This document shows, in pieces, positions 41,412 through 48,920 of a DNA stretch of 48,920 nucleotides. How positions within the stretch are numbered: position 1 is the first letter of the stretch; the number at the start of each line of letters is the position of its first letter. The stretch lies in assembly GCA_029262005.1 (NCBI GenBank), contig JAJDAG010000121.1, positions 1 through 48,920 on the forward strand, in the 5' to 3' direction. The notes below the pieces were generated by a model, which did no database searches, had not been told where the DNA came from, and saw nothing but the letters and a program-made list of their open reading frames with translations. This DNA is from Candidatus Zhuqueibacterota bacterium (GTDB lineage Bacteria > Zhuqueibacterota > Zhuqueibacteria > Oceanimicrobiales > Oceanimicrobiaceae). Both the position numbers and the translations under genes were made by a program.

Positions 41412-42401
41412 TTAGAAAGCCTCGTTAACATTGATGCTTAGGCCAAGTGTTGTGCCTAACTTCCATTTTGGAGTCTCAAAGATGGAATTTGAGTTAGAGT
41501 AACTCAACATTGGGTTGAACTCAATAATCCCTTTCTTAATGACAACTCCTGCTGACAGTCCCGTGGTCTTAAAAGACCAATTGTCTGAAGATGTATAGAA
41601 TTCCCATCCGCGAAAAACACCTGCTGAAACACCGAACTTCTTCGTCTTCATATGTTTCAGACCAACATAAACGAATGATTCAGACTGGTTACCCTCAGTT
41701 GTGGAAATATTCCACGGTGTTACGCCGCCCTGCAAAATAAAAGAGGTCTTGTTGATGATAATACCCAATGCCATAGAAGGCGAAATCAAGCCCTGTCCTG
41801 AACCGGATTGCCAAGTCCAGAAGCCACCCTGCAAAAACCAGTCGAATTGACTGTTGTTCTGCTTCACAAAGAAATTTCTGGCCTCGGTTTCAACCTGAGT
41901 TTCAATCATAGGCTGCATGTTTTGAAAATCATGGGCCAACTTCGCCAGCGCCTCATTCAGTTTCAAATTTTGCTGCTTGATGCGCGACAATTCTTTCTTA
42001 TAGTTCTCAGGAGACGCTTTTCTGGACCAAACAACTTTGACCCCTGCAATGTTCTCATGAGTAACCCCGACCTGACCGCGTTGATACCGACCACGCAGGG
42101 CCCTGGCCCGCCCGAGGCGTTTGGCATCATTCCATGCCTCAGAAATGTTTGTGTGTACGCTCTTACCATTCATCACCCAACCAGTACTGTCCGCTGAACC
42201 AAGAAAAGTTACTTCAATAGAAGGATCTTTCATAAGTTCATCTAATGCGGCCAAAGATTCCCGGTCGATGCTTTTCTCTACTAAGGAAGTGCTTCCCGGC
42301 TGAAAAGTCTTGATCCACAAAACTCCAGAAGTCTGCGCAGATGCATTTCCTATAAGCACAAATGTGACAAACAGTGCAAAAATGCAAATTGACTTTTTCA
42401 T
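41412..42401 (-). CDS. Outer-membrane protein: OmpA-like domain followed by a beta-barrel
   Basis: The ATG at 42401 has AGG seven bases upstream and gives 329 residues with a signal peptide ending NASAQ (about 1-23). Residues 27-125 have OmpA-like features: FQPGSTSLVEKSIDRESLAALDELM, VTFLGSADSTGW, and RLGRARALRGRYQRGQVG, matching the helix/strand pattern of the peptidoglycan-binding fold. A coiled-coil-like linker (about 130-180) leads to a C-terminal barrel of alternating strands (WFLQGGFWTWQSG ... LGLSINVNEAF, ending in Phe). OmpA itself has barrel first and OmpA domain last, so the order is reversed here. Function is unknown; it is the first gene of the pair with the PEGA lipoprotein. Confidence 0.7.
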   Translation of the reverse strand: MKKSICIFALFVTFVLIGNASAQTSGVLWIKTFQPGSTSLVEKSIDRESLAALDELMKDPSIEVTFLGSADSTGWVMNGKSVHTNISEAWNDAKRLGRARALRGRYQRGQVGVTHENIAGVKVVWSRKASPENYKKELSRIKQQNLKLNEALAKLAHDFQNMQPMIETQVETEARNFFVKQNNSQFDWFLQGGFWTWQSGSGQGLISPSMALGIIINKTSFILQGGVTPWNISTTEGNQSESFVYVGLKHMKTKKFGVSAGVFRGWEFYTSSDNWSFKTTGLSAGVVIKKGIIEFNPMLSYSNSNSIFETPKWKLGTTLGLSINVNEAF

Positions 42402-42460
42402 GATATCACCTAATTTGGCTCCCATTTAATTTAGTCTTTCATGACTTCGCACACGGCTTT

Positions 42461-42476
42461 TGCAATTTTAATGCCA
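42461..42476 (-). promoter_or_regulatory. Sigma-54 (-24/-12) promoter of the OmpA-like/PEGA operon
   Basis: On the minus strand TGGCAT-TAAAA-TTGCA gives GG-N10-GC with the exact spacing and 10 of 11 positions of TGGCAC-N5-TTGCA. Transcription should start near 42450, about 50 bases before the ATG at 42401. It lies beside a gene for an NtrC-type protein, which adds support. Confidence 0.7.
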
Positions 42477-42508
42477 CGAAAAATAATCAAACTATTAATC
42501 ATTTATTT

Positions 42509-42534
42509 TTAACTATTTAAAGCACAATAGTTAA
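42509..42534. promoter_or_regulatory. Perfect palindrome TTAACTATT-N8-AATAGTTAA, candidate enhancer
   Basis: Nine-base perfect arms with an 8-base spacer, about 60-85 bases upstream of the predicted sigma-54 start. A third half-site AACTATT lies at 42490-42496. The size and position suit a Fis-type dimer such as the divergent regulator; this is inferred. Confidence 0.55.
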
Positions 42535-43031
42535 TCGCACTCAAAGCAGTCCAAATGCTCTGATACTGTACTAAAATGAGACCTTTTCACTAGCGACATG
42601 CTGACAAATCAACGTCATCCGGAAAACAAAAACAGTAAATTCGTTTCAAATTTCGCGACAATTAAACTCCAATTTTTCAGGCTGTGTCTCGTCAGGCAGG
42701 TAATTAGAGTAGATGTAAACAGAAGATAATTTTTCGGGATCTACTTTGGGTAAAATTCGCCCCAATACATGTTCAGGTTTATTTCAACTGTCTCATGTTG
42801 GAAAAGCTCTGCACCGCAGGTACGAACACTGTCCGGGATCTGGAAAAATCTTCTCATTTGATTTGTACATTAAGTTGTTGCCTTCCCTGCAAGTAGTGCT
42901 TTACGCTGCTCAGATTAAGATTCGTTAATAAGGTTGCCATTCTAAAGGGATTTATTTATATTTCGTACTATTAAAGTGTGACATTACAAAGCGTCTATTC
43001 AATTCCGTGCCAACCCGAGGAACAGAGTGAC

Positions 43032-44282
43032 ATGACCACCCTCCTTATTGCTGACGATGAGCAAACCTTCCTGGACTTTATGGTCCGCCTTCTCCAGAAA
43101 GAGCACAACCTGTTAATTGGTCGTAACTGGAACGATGTGTTGGAAATATATGAATCCAACATCTGGCGCCTGAATGCGATGATATTAGACGTAAACATGC
43201 CCGGACTGAGTGGTGACCCATTCACAATGATAGAGAAGTTGCTCAAATCGAATCCAACCGTGCCCATGATAATAATTTCCGGACAGGATATTGTTCTCCG
43301 CCATGAATTTCTGAAAATGGGTGTTTTTCAATATCATGGAAAGCCGCTCGATATGGTTGACCTGAAGCTGACGATTCAGAGCGCCATCAAGCATAATCGT
43401 GCGCTCAGAAGGTTGGAGAATTATGACAAAGCAGAGCATGAAACGGTTAAGTACTACGAAAAAATGTTAAACCTAAGTGTGTACGATGTTAAAGAGCGTA
43501 TTATGGGGCAAGACAAAGAGCCTAGAAGATCACCGGTTTTGATTCGCAGTGAACAGGGGTCACGGCCATCAATGCTGGCCAAAATCATCAACTCTGAAAT
43601 TGATGGTAAGCTGTTTTTCTACAAAGCATGTCACCCTTCTCTCAAAAACTTCATCCCTTACAATCTGCAAAACGGAGATACACTCTTCCTGGAAGGTGTC
43701 GAGAATTTAGGCAAAGAGGAACTGGTGTTTCTTCTGAAAATGCTGCAAAACATGGATGGTGGGAACGGCCTCAATGGCCAGAACTTGCCGCAATTCCGTC
43801 TGGTCGCCTCTATCTCTAACAATGTTGACATTGAATCAGCAGACCCGGACTTTTTGCAGCTAATCGACTACTTATCCAAGGTTGAAATGAGAATTGAACC
43901 GCTCCGTCTCCGCAAACATGAACTCAGGGAAGTCATCACCCTTATGTTTGAAAAGAAAAAAAGAACCCATTTTTCACGAGCGGAAACAATTTCAGAAGAG
44001 CTTTACGAATTGCTGGTTGAGTATGGCTGGCCCCTCAACATAGACGAACTTGAGCTGATTCTTGAGGCCCTCATTCTGACTTGCCAGGATGAAATTGTAT
44101 TACAAAAACACCTGCACCAACTCGACTTCTCAGACATGGCCGACACAAAATATCCGACACTTGACGACATGGTGGATGAGCACATTAAAAAAGCGCTCAG
44201 GCTTACCATGGGTAATAAATCCAGAGCTGCGAAAATGCTCGGGATCACACCAAAGACGCTTTATTCACGCATCAAGAATTAA
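43032..44282 (+). CDS. NtrC-like response regulator with degenerate AAA+ domain
   Basis: The ATG at 43032 (GAGGAA upstream) gives 416 residues; an in-frame GTG at 42978 is possible. The receiver domain (1-120) is complete: acidic pair in IADDEQ, phospho-acceptor D53 (ILDVNMPG), S83 and K104 (HGKPLD). Residues 165-345 align by eye with the sigma-54 activator AAA+ domain, but Walker A (GESGTGKE) is SEQGSRPS (173-180). Walker B (GGTLFLDE) is GDTLFLEG, and the GAFTGA loop is deleted. The C-terminal Fis-type helix-turn-helix is intact (NKSRAAKMLGITPKTLYSRI). It should bind DNA but not hydrolyse ATP or open sigma-54 complexes. It probably acts as a DNA-binding or competing regulator. Confidence 0.87.
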   Translation: MTTLLIADDEQTFLDFMVRLLQKEHNLLIGRNWNDVLEIYESNIWRLNAMILDVNMPGLSGDPFTMIEKLLKSNPTVPMIIISGQDIVLRHEFLKMGVFQYHGKPLDMVDLKLTIQSAIKHNRALRRLENYDKAEHETVKYYEKMLNLSVYDVKERIMGQDKEPRRSPVLIRSEQGSRPSMLAKIINSEIDGKLFFYKACHPSLKNFIPYNLQNGDTLFLEGVENLGKEELVFLLKMLQNMDGGNGLNGQNLPQFRLVASISNNVDIESADPDFLQLIDYLSKVEMRIEPLRLRKHELREVITLMFEKKKRTHFSRAETISEELYELLVEYGWPLNIDELELILEALILTCQDEIVLQKHLHQLDFSDMADTKYPTLDDMVDEHIKKALRLTMGNKSRAAKMLGITPKTLYSRIKN

Positions 44283-44305
44283 CATTTTATCATTTCAGCC
44301 GCCCA

Positions 44306-44710
44306 ATGCCGCCAGAACCATCTGCCGAAAAAAGCATCCGCTTGGATAAATGGCTCAAATTGAGTCGCCTTTGTAAAACACGCTCAATCGCAACCAAAGC
44401 CTGCGAAGCGGGCAAAGTAAAAATAAATGGAGAAAAGTCTAAAGCGTCGCGGCTGATCAAAATCGGTGATGAAATAACCATCAAAGCCCGCACTAAGTAC
44501 CGAACCGTTGATGTGCTGGATATTGTTTTCAAAAATATCTCAAACAAGGATGCCAAAGGGCTCTACCACGAGCATGCTCTGGAGGTTCAGGAAGAATCCA
44601 AACCACTGTATGAGTTATTGCAGCAGTGGGAGAAGGATGGAAAACGCAAGTACAAAGGACGTCCCACCAAGAAAGAAAGACGGGACATTGAAAAACATAA
44701 AAATTCTTAA
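44306..44710 (+). CDS. hslR: Hsp15-like S4-domain RNA-binding protein
   Basis: 134 residues. The S4 domain (about 11-60) reads RLDKWLKLSRLCKTRSIATKACEAGKVKINGEKSKASRLIKIGD, typical of HslR/Hsp15. A basic C-terminal tail follows (KRKYKGRPTKKERRDIEKHK), as in the family. Hsp15 binds 50S subunits carrying stalled nascent chains and helps recycle them. It begins 23 bases after the NtrC-like gene; cotranscription is possible but there is no functional link. Confidence 0.9.
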   Translation: MPPEPSAEKSIRLDKWLKLSRLCKTRSIATKACEAGKVKINGEKSKASRLIKIGDEITIKARTKYRTVDVLDIVFKNISNKDAKGLYHEHALEVQEESKPLYELLQQWEKDGKRKYKGRPTKKERRDIEKHKNS

Positions 44711-44735
44711 GATCTGCCGGACATTCCCAATCAGG

Positions 44736-45794
44736 CTATACCACGTTATTACAAATATAATCGCCAACTTGTACCGTACCTAATTCCCCGCCAAGATCCT
44801 TTGTTGCATTTTTTGTTTTAATGGCCTGCTGAACGGCATGTTCAATGGAAAGATTATGTTGCGGGTAACCGAGGTAGTCCAACATCAAGCCAAGCGTCAG
44901 GATGGCAGCAAGTGGATTGGCGATATTTTTGCCGGCATATTTGGGAGCGGATCCGTGCACTGGTTCAAACATGGAAGTTCCATTTGGGTTGATGTTGCCG
45001 GAAGCAGCAAGGCCAAGCCCACCCTGAAGTTGCGCGCCAAGATCCGTTACAATATCGCCGAACATGTTGCAAGTCACAATAACTTCAAACTGTTCCGGTC
45101 GCTTAATCATCTGCATTGTAAGCGCATCGACGTAAAAATGTTCTTTTTCAATTTCAGGATATTCAGCGCCAACTTCTGCAAAAACGCGTTGCCACAAATC
45201 GTGCCCAAACCGCAGCGCATTGCTTTTGTCGGACATGGTCACCTTTGTACGGCCTTTTTCTTTTGCATATTCAAAAGCATAACGAATAATACGCTCAACA
45301 CCTTTGCGAGTATTTACATCTTCCTGAGTTGCAATCTCATCCGGCGTTCCTTTTTTAAAAATGCCGCCCATGCCAACGTAAAGTCCCTCTGTGTTCTCCC
45401 GGAAAACAACGAAGTCAATATCCTCCTCGCTCTTGTTTTTTAATGGGCACAGATTAACATCCGTCAATTTTACCGGACGGTAGTTTACAAACAAATCCAG
45501 CTTGAAACGCAGCCCCAGCAAAATATCACGCGCGTGCGCCATATCCGGAACGCGCGGGTCACCCAAAGCACCGATATAAACAGCGTCATAGTTATTTCTG
45601 AAATCTTCGACCTGAGCCTCAGGCATGGTAGTGTCGTCTTTAAGGTATCTTTCAGCCCCATAATCAAAATGATTAATTTCAAAGGGAAGATCATGTTTTT
45701 CACGAAGCACTTCCAGGACTTTTACGGCTTCCCGGGTTACATCAATGCCGATGCCGTCACCCGGTAAAATGGCAATACGTTTGTTTGCTGGCAT
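44736..45794 (-). CDS. Isocitrate/isopropylmalate dehydrogenase family protein
   Basis: The start is the ATG at 45794 (MPANKRIAILPGDGIG), giving 352 residues; an upstream GTG extension to 45890 has no family match. Signatures of the beta-decarboxylating dehydrogenases are present: PGDGIG, RENTEGLYVGMGG, SDKSNALRFG, the catalytic DALTMQMIKRP with the metal-binding region CNMFGDIVTDLGAQ, and EPVHGSAPKYAGK (NAD-binding). Length and pattern fit 3-isopropylmalate dehydrogenase, but tartrate or homoisocitrate dehydrogenases are also possible. No leuA, leuC or leuD is adjacent, so the substrate is open. Confidence 0.85.
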   Translation of the reverse strand: MPANKRIAILPGDGIGIDVTREAVKVLEVLREKHDLPFEINHFDYGAERYLKDDTTMPEAQVEDFRNNYDAVYIGALGDPRVPDMAHARDILLGLRFKLDLFVNYRPVKLTDVNLCPLKNKSEEDIDFVVFRENTEGLYVGMGGIFKKGTPDEIATQEDVNTRKGVERIIRYAFEYAKEKGRTKVTMSDKSNALRFGHDLWQRVFAEVGAEYPEIEKEHFYVDALTMQMIKRPEQFEVIVTCNMFGDIVTDLGAQLQGGLGLAASGNINPNGTSMFEPVHGSAPKYAGKNIANPLAAILTLGLMLDYLGYPQHNLSIEHAVQQAIKTKNATKDLGGELGTVQVGDYICNNVV

Positions 45795-45910
45795 AAAAAA
45801 AATATCTCCGGAGAATTTATAATGCGTCATTAAAGTTGAAAGCAATTTTGCGGCAAAAAGGTACAGAAAAACAAATTGACATGCAAGCACGTTGAAAAAA
45901 TGATTTCAGG

Positions 45911-46717
45911 CTACCTTTGCAATTCTTTACGCATGGAACGGGCCATGAGTTTTTCATAAAGTCCGGGAGAAATTCTCATCAGCAAACGGGTAACTTGCCC
46001 CACTGTCGATAGTACCAGCAGACGCTGATTGTGGCTGGCTGCCTTAAATAATTTGTCTGCAACCCGTTCTGGAGTAGCAATGCTTCCAAGTGTGGACTGC
46101 GGGTGCTGAGTTAACTTGCCGTCACCATCCAGCGCTGCTGTGGAAATGCCGGTTGCTGTAAAACCGGGGCAAACAAGGGTTACATCAACGCCATACTTTG
46201 CCAACTCTGTACGCGCAGTATCAAAAAATCCGTGCAGAGCGTATTTGCTGGCAGCGTAACCGGTTCTGCCAAACAGAGGCGAAAACCCGGCAATAGAACT
46301 AATCACAACGATTTGCCCACGGCCCTCAATCAGAGAATCAAGGGCTGCTTTTGTCACATTTATAGCGCCAAAATAATTCACATTCATTATTTTATGATAG
46401 ACTGAAATTTGCGTTTCCAGCAAAGAACTGCGGTGCGTAATGCCGGCGTTGGCAATCACCACATCCACAGAACCGAAACGTTCTTTTACCCGTGCGAGGG
46501 CTTTACAACAGCTCTCAAAATCCGTCACATCACACTGAACCGGTTCGGAGTCAATGCCTTCGCCGGCCAGTTTATGGGCAAAGGTTTCGGCACCCTCAAG
46601 ATTCAAATCAAGGAGTCCTACCCTGGCGCCTGCCTGCCCAAATCGCCGGCAAAACGCCTGGCCCATGCCACCGGCTGCGCCTGTAACCACCACTGTTTTT
46701 CCTGAGTATTTTCGCAT
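45911..46717 (-). CDS. Short-chain dehydrogenase/reductase (classical SDR)
   Basis: ATG at 46717 (an in-frame TTG at 46726 is an alternative); 268 residues. The cofactor loop is TGAAGGMGQAF. NAG (ANAGITHRS), catalytic Ser (VISSIAG) and Y-x3-K (GYAASKYALHGF) are intact. Acidic D after the second strand (LLDLNL) suggests NAD(H) rather than NADP(H). The C-terminal part (RLLMRISPGLYEKLMARSMRKELQR) is positively charged and may touch a membrane. Substrate is unknown; genes of this size often act on lipids or ketones. Confidence 0.9.
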   Translation of the reverse strand: MRKYSGKTVVVTGAAGGMGQAFCRRFGQAGARVGLLDLNLEGAETFAHKLAGEGIDSEPVQCDVTDFESCCKALARVKERFGSVDVVIANAGITHRSSLLETQISVYHKIMNVNYFGAINVTKAALDSLIEGRGQIVVISSIAGFSPLFGRTGYAASKYALHGFFDTARTELAKYGVDVTLVCPGFTATGISTAALDGDGKLTQHPQSTLGSIATPERVADKLFKAASHNQRLLVLSTVGQVTRLLMRISPGLYEKLMARSMRKELQR

Positions 46718-46750
46718 GTTTGTCAATAATTCATGTGTTCACTAATTATT

Positions 46751-46825
46751 CTCTCGCAGAGCCGCAGAGTCCGCAGAGAACAGATTTAAAAACAAAACTC
46801 TGCGCGCTTTGCGGCTCTGCGAGAG
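46751..46825. repeat. Type I repeat, near-perfect long hairpin
   Basis: The arms 46751-46778 and 46798-46825 (28 bases each) are complementary at 25 positions, around a 19-base AT-rich loop. The arms are built from the words CTCTGCG and GCGGCTCTGCG. It may also end transcription of the epimerase-like gene upstream. Confidence 0.8.
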
Positions 46826-46886
46826 ACTCTTTCAATGAAAAATCTTGTTACTTTTTAAGATGTGCTCAAAGGCGAATGCTCAAAAT

Positions 46887-47870
46887 TTAGTTTTGCAGTG
46901 ATTTCCCGCCGGTCAGAAAGTGCTCAAAAGTCTCTTTCGAGGTCTTGTGCGGAACGTAACCAAACTGTTCCTTAAGTTTTCTATTACAAAGAACCGGTCT
47001 GTAACGTAGAAACATCACTTGCTCCGGCCCATATTGTGTCAAACCGATTTTTTGCAGCAACCACAGCGCAGAAGTAACAAGCCAGATGGGCAGCGGCAAA
47101 TATACTTTGCCGAGACATTGCGCGATTTGTTGCATGCGCATGCGCCCCCCGCCGGCCAAATTGAATATTCCCGACGCCTGTTCGTGTACACCCTTGACAA
47201 TACAGTTTACTACATCCTGATCCCAAATAAAAGTGAAAGGGATTTCAGCGCCAAGCAACCCAATTATCACGCGCCGCTCAAAAAGCGCGGTGATTTGATT
47301 TCTGGTGGTGGCGCCCAGTATTGCGCCCGGCCGAAAAATCAACTGCTTCAGCTCAGGGTGAGTCTCACGCCACTGTTGCAACTTCTCTTCAACCAAACGT
47401 TTGTGGTCGGAGTAGGCAAATTCGGGGTTTCCACGCAGTGCATCGTCTTCACTTAACCAGTCCGGATTGTCTGCGTGATAGCCATAAGCGGCGCCGCTAC
47501 TCGTAAGTACCAGTTGTTTAACTCCGGCCTTGCGACAGCATTCAAGCACATTGTCGGTGCCCAACACATCGACTGAATACTGCTCATCACGGTCTGTCAT
47601 TTTGCCAGGCGTGACAATGGCGGCCAGGTGAACAACCGTGTCCGCTGAATATTTTTGCAAAAGAACACCAATCTCAGGGGAGCGAATGTCGGACGAAACA
47701 TATTCCACGCCAGGAAGACGCCCGGCCTTTTCCGGAAGGCGCAAATCGACAGCTATGATATGTTTTGTTTTCCGGCGGTCGGTTGCCAGCGCCTCCACGA
47801 CCAACCGGCCGATATAACCACCTGCCCCGGTAATAAGGACTGAGCGGCTGCGGTTCATTTCATTTGTCAT
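46887..47870 (-). CDS. NAD-dependent epimerase/dehydratase family protein (extended SDR)
   Basis: 327 residues. The N-terminal Rossmann motif is ITGAGGYIG with the acidic D in AVDLRLP. SSDIRSPE and LAAIVTPG follow. The catalytic YxxxK is AYSDHKRL and the Ser/Thr pair is LTSSGAAYG. The substrate part (PGAILGATTRNQ) is not diagnostic. It resembles sugar-nucleotide epimerases, but reductases are possible. It lies upstream of the SDR gene on the same strand, separated by the type I hairpin. Confidence 0.88.
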   Translation of the reverse strand: MTNEMNRSRSVLITGAGGYIGRLVVEALATDRRKTKHIIAVDLRLPEKAGRLPGVEYVSSDIRSPEIGVLLQKYSADTVVHLAAIVTPGKMTDRDEQYSVDVLGTDNVLECCRKAGVKQLVLTSSGAAYGYHADNPDWLSEDDALRGNPEFAYSDHKRLVEEKLQQWRETHPELKQLIFRPGAILGATTRNQITALFERRVIIGLLGAEIPFTFIWDQDVVNCIVKGVHEQASGIFNLAGGGRMRMQQIAQCLGKVYLPLPIWLVTSALWLLQKIGLTQYGPEQVMFLRYRPVLCNRKLKEQFGYVPHKTSKETFEHFLTGGKSLQN

Positions 47871-48051
47871 GTGTGTAATTGTGGTTGTGAGCAGTCAGGA
47901 GATAAGATCATTCTGCTCAAAAATAACAATTCCGGCAGAAAAAGCAAGCCATCTGCTCCAACAGTTTTTTCTCCTTCCGACGGTCTGCCGTCACGGATTG
48001 CATTTCCTTGCGGAGAGATGGAACGAGAAAACGAATACACCCTGCACCGAC
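47871..48051. other. Intergenic region, 181 bases
   Basis: It separates the PorV-like gene (ending at 48052) from the epimerase-like gene. No coding frame or clear hairpin is seen. Confidence 0.4.
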
Positions 48052-48920
48052 TTAATAATGCAACACTAAATCGAGCAACCATTTTTCGTTGCGCGCGCCT
48101 GTTGGGATGCTCCGCCGAACCATATTTACACGCGCCCATTCTGGCCCGAACCCCAGCCCGAAGGTCCACTCACTGGCACTGTTATTCGGGGAAAAATTCA
48201 AAAATTCAAGACGGCCAAGGCGAACCGCAAAAATATGGTACAGCTCGATTTCGGCTCCAAAACCCATGTTATCAAATCCATTGTCCCAGGCAGTGAACCA
48301 ACTTTTCGCGAAATTATCGTCGCGCACCACTAACAATTTATCTAAATCAAAAGCCAATAACACGCCGATTTCATCGGTATCCACTGCGTTTAGAGCCACA
48401 CCCAAGCGCAGAATTTGTGGTTGCGGATCTTTTTGATTTTCATCGACGAAAACAAATCCATCTGGTCCGGTGTTGAGCAGTGCCATGCCAAAAGAAACGC
48501 CGGGCAATCGCTGTCGGGAAAATTTCTTAAATCGCTCGGGAAAGGACTGGTTGCGACGGAAATAGGTTAAATCCGGAAACAGACTATGCACCAAAACACC
48601 CAAATCAAAACCCCAGGCGCTGGCCGAAGCGTCCGGAATATCGTTTGGTTGTTCAAATTTTTGCTGCACAAATTTTGCAGTTCCTCCCAAAGCGACATTT
48701 GCTCTAAACTGTTTCGCAAAAGAAAGTTGAAAAGAACGCGTATAAGAATTCAGTTCCTCACCCAACCAGGTTTGCGTCGCAAGATCAAAATTATTGAAAG
48801 CAAAACCCAGATTACCATAGTGGGTTGCATAAACTGCGGCGGTGAAAGTTGACGTCCAGAATCCATCAACTTTAGATCGGTAAAAACTCACGCCACCTTT
48901 GTTCAATTGAGCCATACCTG
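48052..48920 (-). CDS. PorV/PorQ-like outer-membrane protein (5' end off window)
   Basis: At least 289 residues. The Met at 48915 is unlikely to be the start: the frame stays open upstream, giving GMAQLNKGGVSFYRS. This matches the internal NPAGMA-type motif of PorV/PorQ/UPF0164 barrels, where an N-terminal signal and GAYTA motif should precede. The rest alternates hydrophobic and polar strands (YATHYGNLGFAFNNF, SFQLSFAKQFRANVALGG, ...), ending WLLDLVLHY with a terminal aromatic residue. Such proteins sit in the outer membrane; in Bacteroidota PorV works with the type IX secretion system. Without other por genes here, that role is only a possibility. Confidence 0.8.
   Translation of the reverse strand, partial: GMAQLNKGGVSFYRSKVDGFWTSTFTAAVYATHYGNLGFAFNNFDLATQTWLGEELNSYTRSFQLSFAKQFRANVALGGTAKFVQQKFEQPNDIPDASASAWGFDLGVLVHSLFPDLTYFRRNQSFPERFKKFSRQRLPGVSFGMALLNTGPDGFVFVDENQKDPQPQILRLGVALNAVDTDEIGVLLAFDLDKLLVVRDDNFAKSWFTAWDNGFDNMGFGAEIELYHIFAVRLGRLEFLNFSPNNSASEWTFGLGFGPEWARVNMVRRSIPTGARNEKWLLDLVLHY

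Larger units (their letters stand above)
42402..43031. other. Divergent regulatory region, 630 bases
   Basis: It lies between the outer-membrane gene and the NtrC-like regulator. It contains a sigma-54 promoter match and a palindrome near the left gene (separate entries). Short frames here, such as 42746-42928, show no protein-like features. Confidence 0.5.

Noticed and set aside
42746-42928. 60-codon plus-strand frame in the divergent regulatory region
   Set aside because: No ribosome-binding site, low-complexity translation and no similarity to any family I know.

Overview
The window looks like a chromosomal segment of a Gram-negative bacterium of the FCB/Calditrichota/KSB1 type. This is inferred, not proven. 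It encodes many lipoproteins and outer-membrane proteins: a PorV/PorQ-like protein at the right edge, TolB-propeller proteins, and an Omp85-like barrel fused to a peptidase-MA domain. Base composition looks moderate and even by eye. I see no insertion sequence, phage gene, integrase, CRISPR array or rRNA. One tRNA gene is present.

Left part (1-15 kb). The window opens in the 3' end of a hybrid histidine kinase. It continues with an Rrf2-type Fe-S regulator that has a palindromic operator candidate, convergent dusB, surE, a beta-lactamase-fold serine hydrolase, a LysM-rich MltD-like lytic transglycosylase and a double M16 peptidase. A minus-strand pair follows: a CHAT-protease lipoprotein with TPR repeats and a cytoplasmic TPR protein. 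Two small, possibly related proteins diverge from that pair.

Middle (16-28 kb). A peptidase-MA/TolB/beta-barrel fusion is followed by a second small lytic transglycosylase and a SPOR/TolB lipoprotein. A DUF885 metallopeptidase and HAD phosphatase pair follows. Then comes an arsenic cassette read as arsR-arsM-arsN2-arsC, with a convincing promoter/operator and an intrinsic terminator inside it, but no arsenite efflux pump. A YcaQ/AlkX-like DNA glycosylase closes this part. The spaces around it hold two families of hairpin-forming dispersed repeats.

Right part (28-49 kb). Threonine synthase lies downstream of a three-gene set, ssnA / ygfK-like / fused xanthine dehydrogenase. This is the signature of selenium-dependent purine catabolism. 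The YgfK homologue is short and appears to lack the usual flavin/NAD(P)H domain. A rhodanese lipoprotein, a di-haem cytochrome, tRNA-Leu(CAG), smpB and tyrS follow. Next is a minus-strand outer-membrane/lipoprotein pair: an OmpA-like domain ahead of a barrel, and a PEGA/Ig-like/C-terminal beta-domain lipoprotein. It is preceded by a very good sigma-54 promoter match and a perfect palindrome. Diverging from it is an NtrC-like regulator whose AAA+ domain has lost Walker A, the Walker B acidic pair and GAFTGA. The window ends with an Hsp15-type S4 protein, an IPMDH-family dehydrogenase, two SDR proteins and the truncated PorV-like gene.

The best candidates for something new are: the sigma-54 promoter paired with an apparently dead enhancer-binding protein; the CHAT/TPR/small-protein locus; the shortened YgfK; and the two repeat families.
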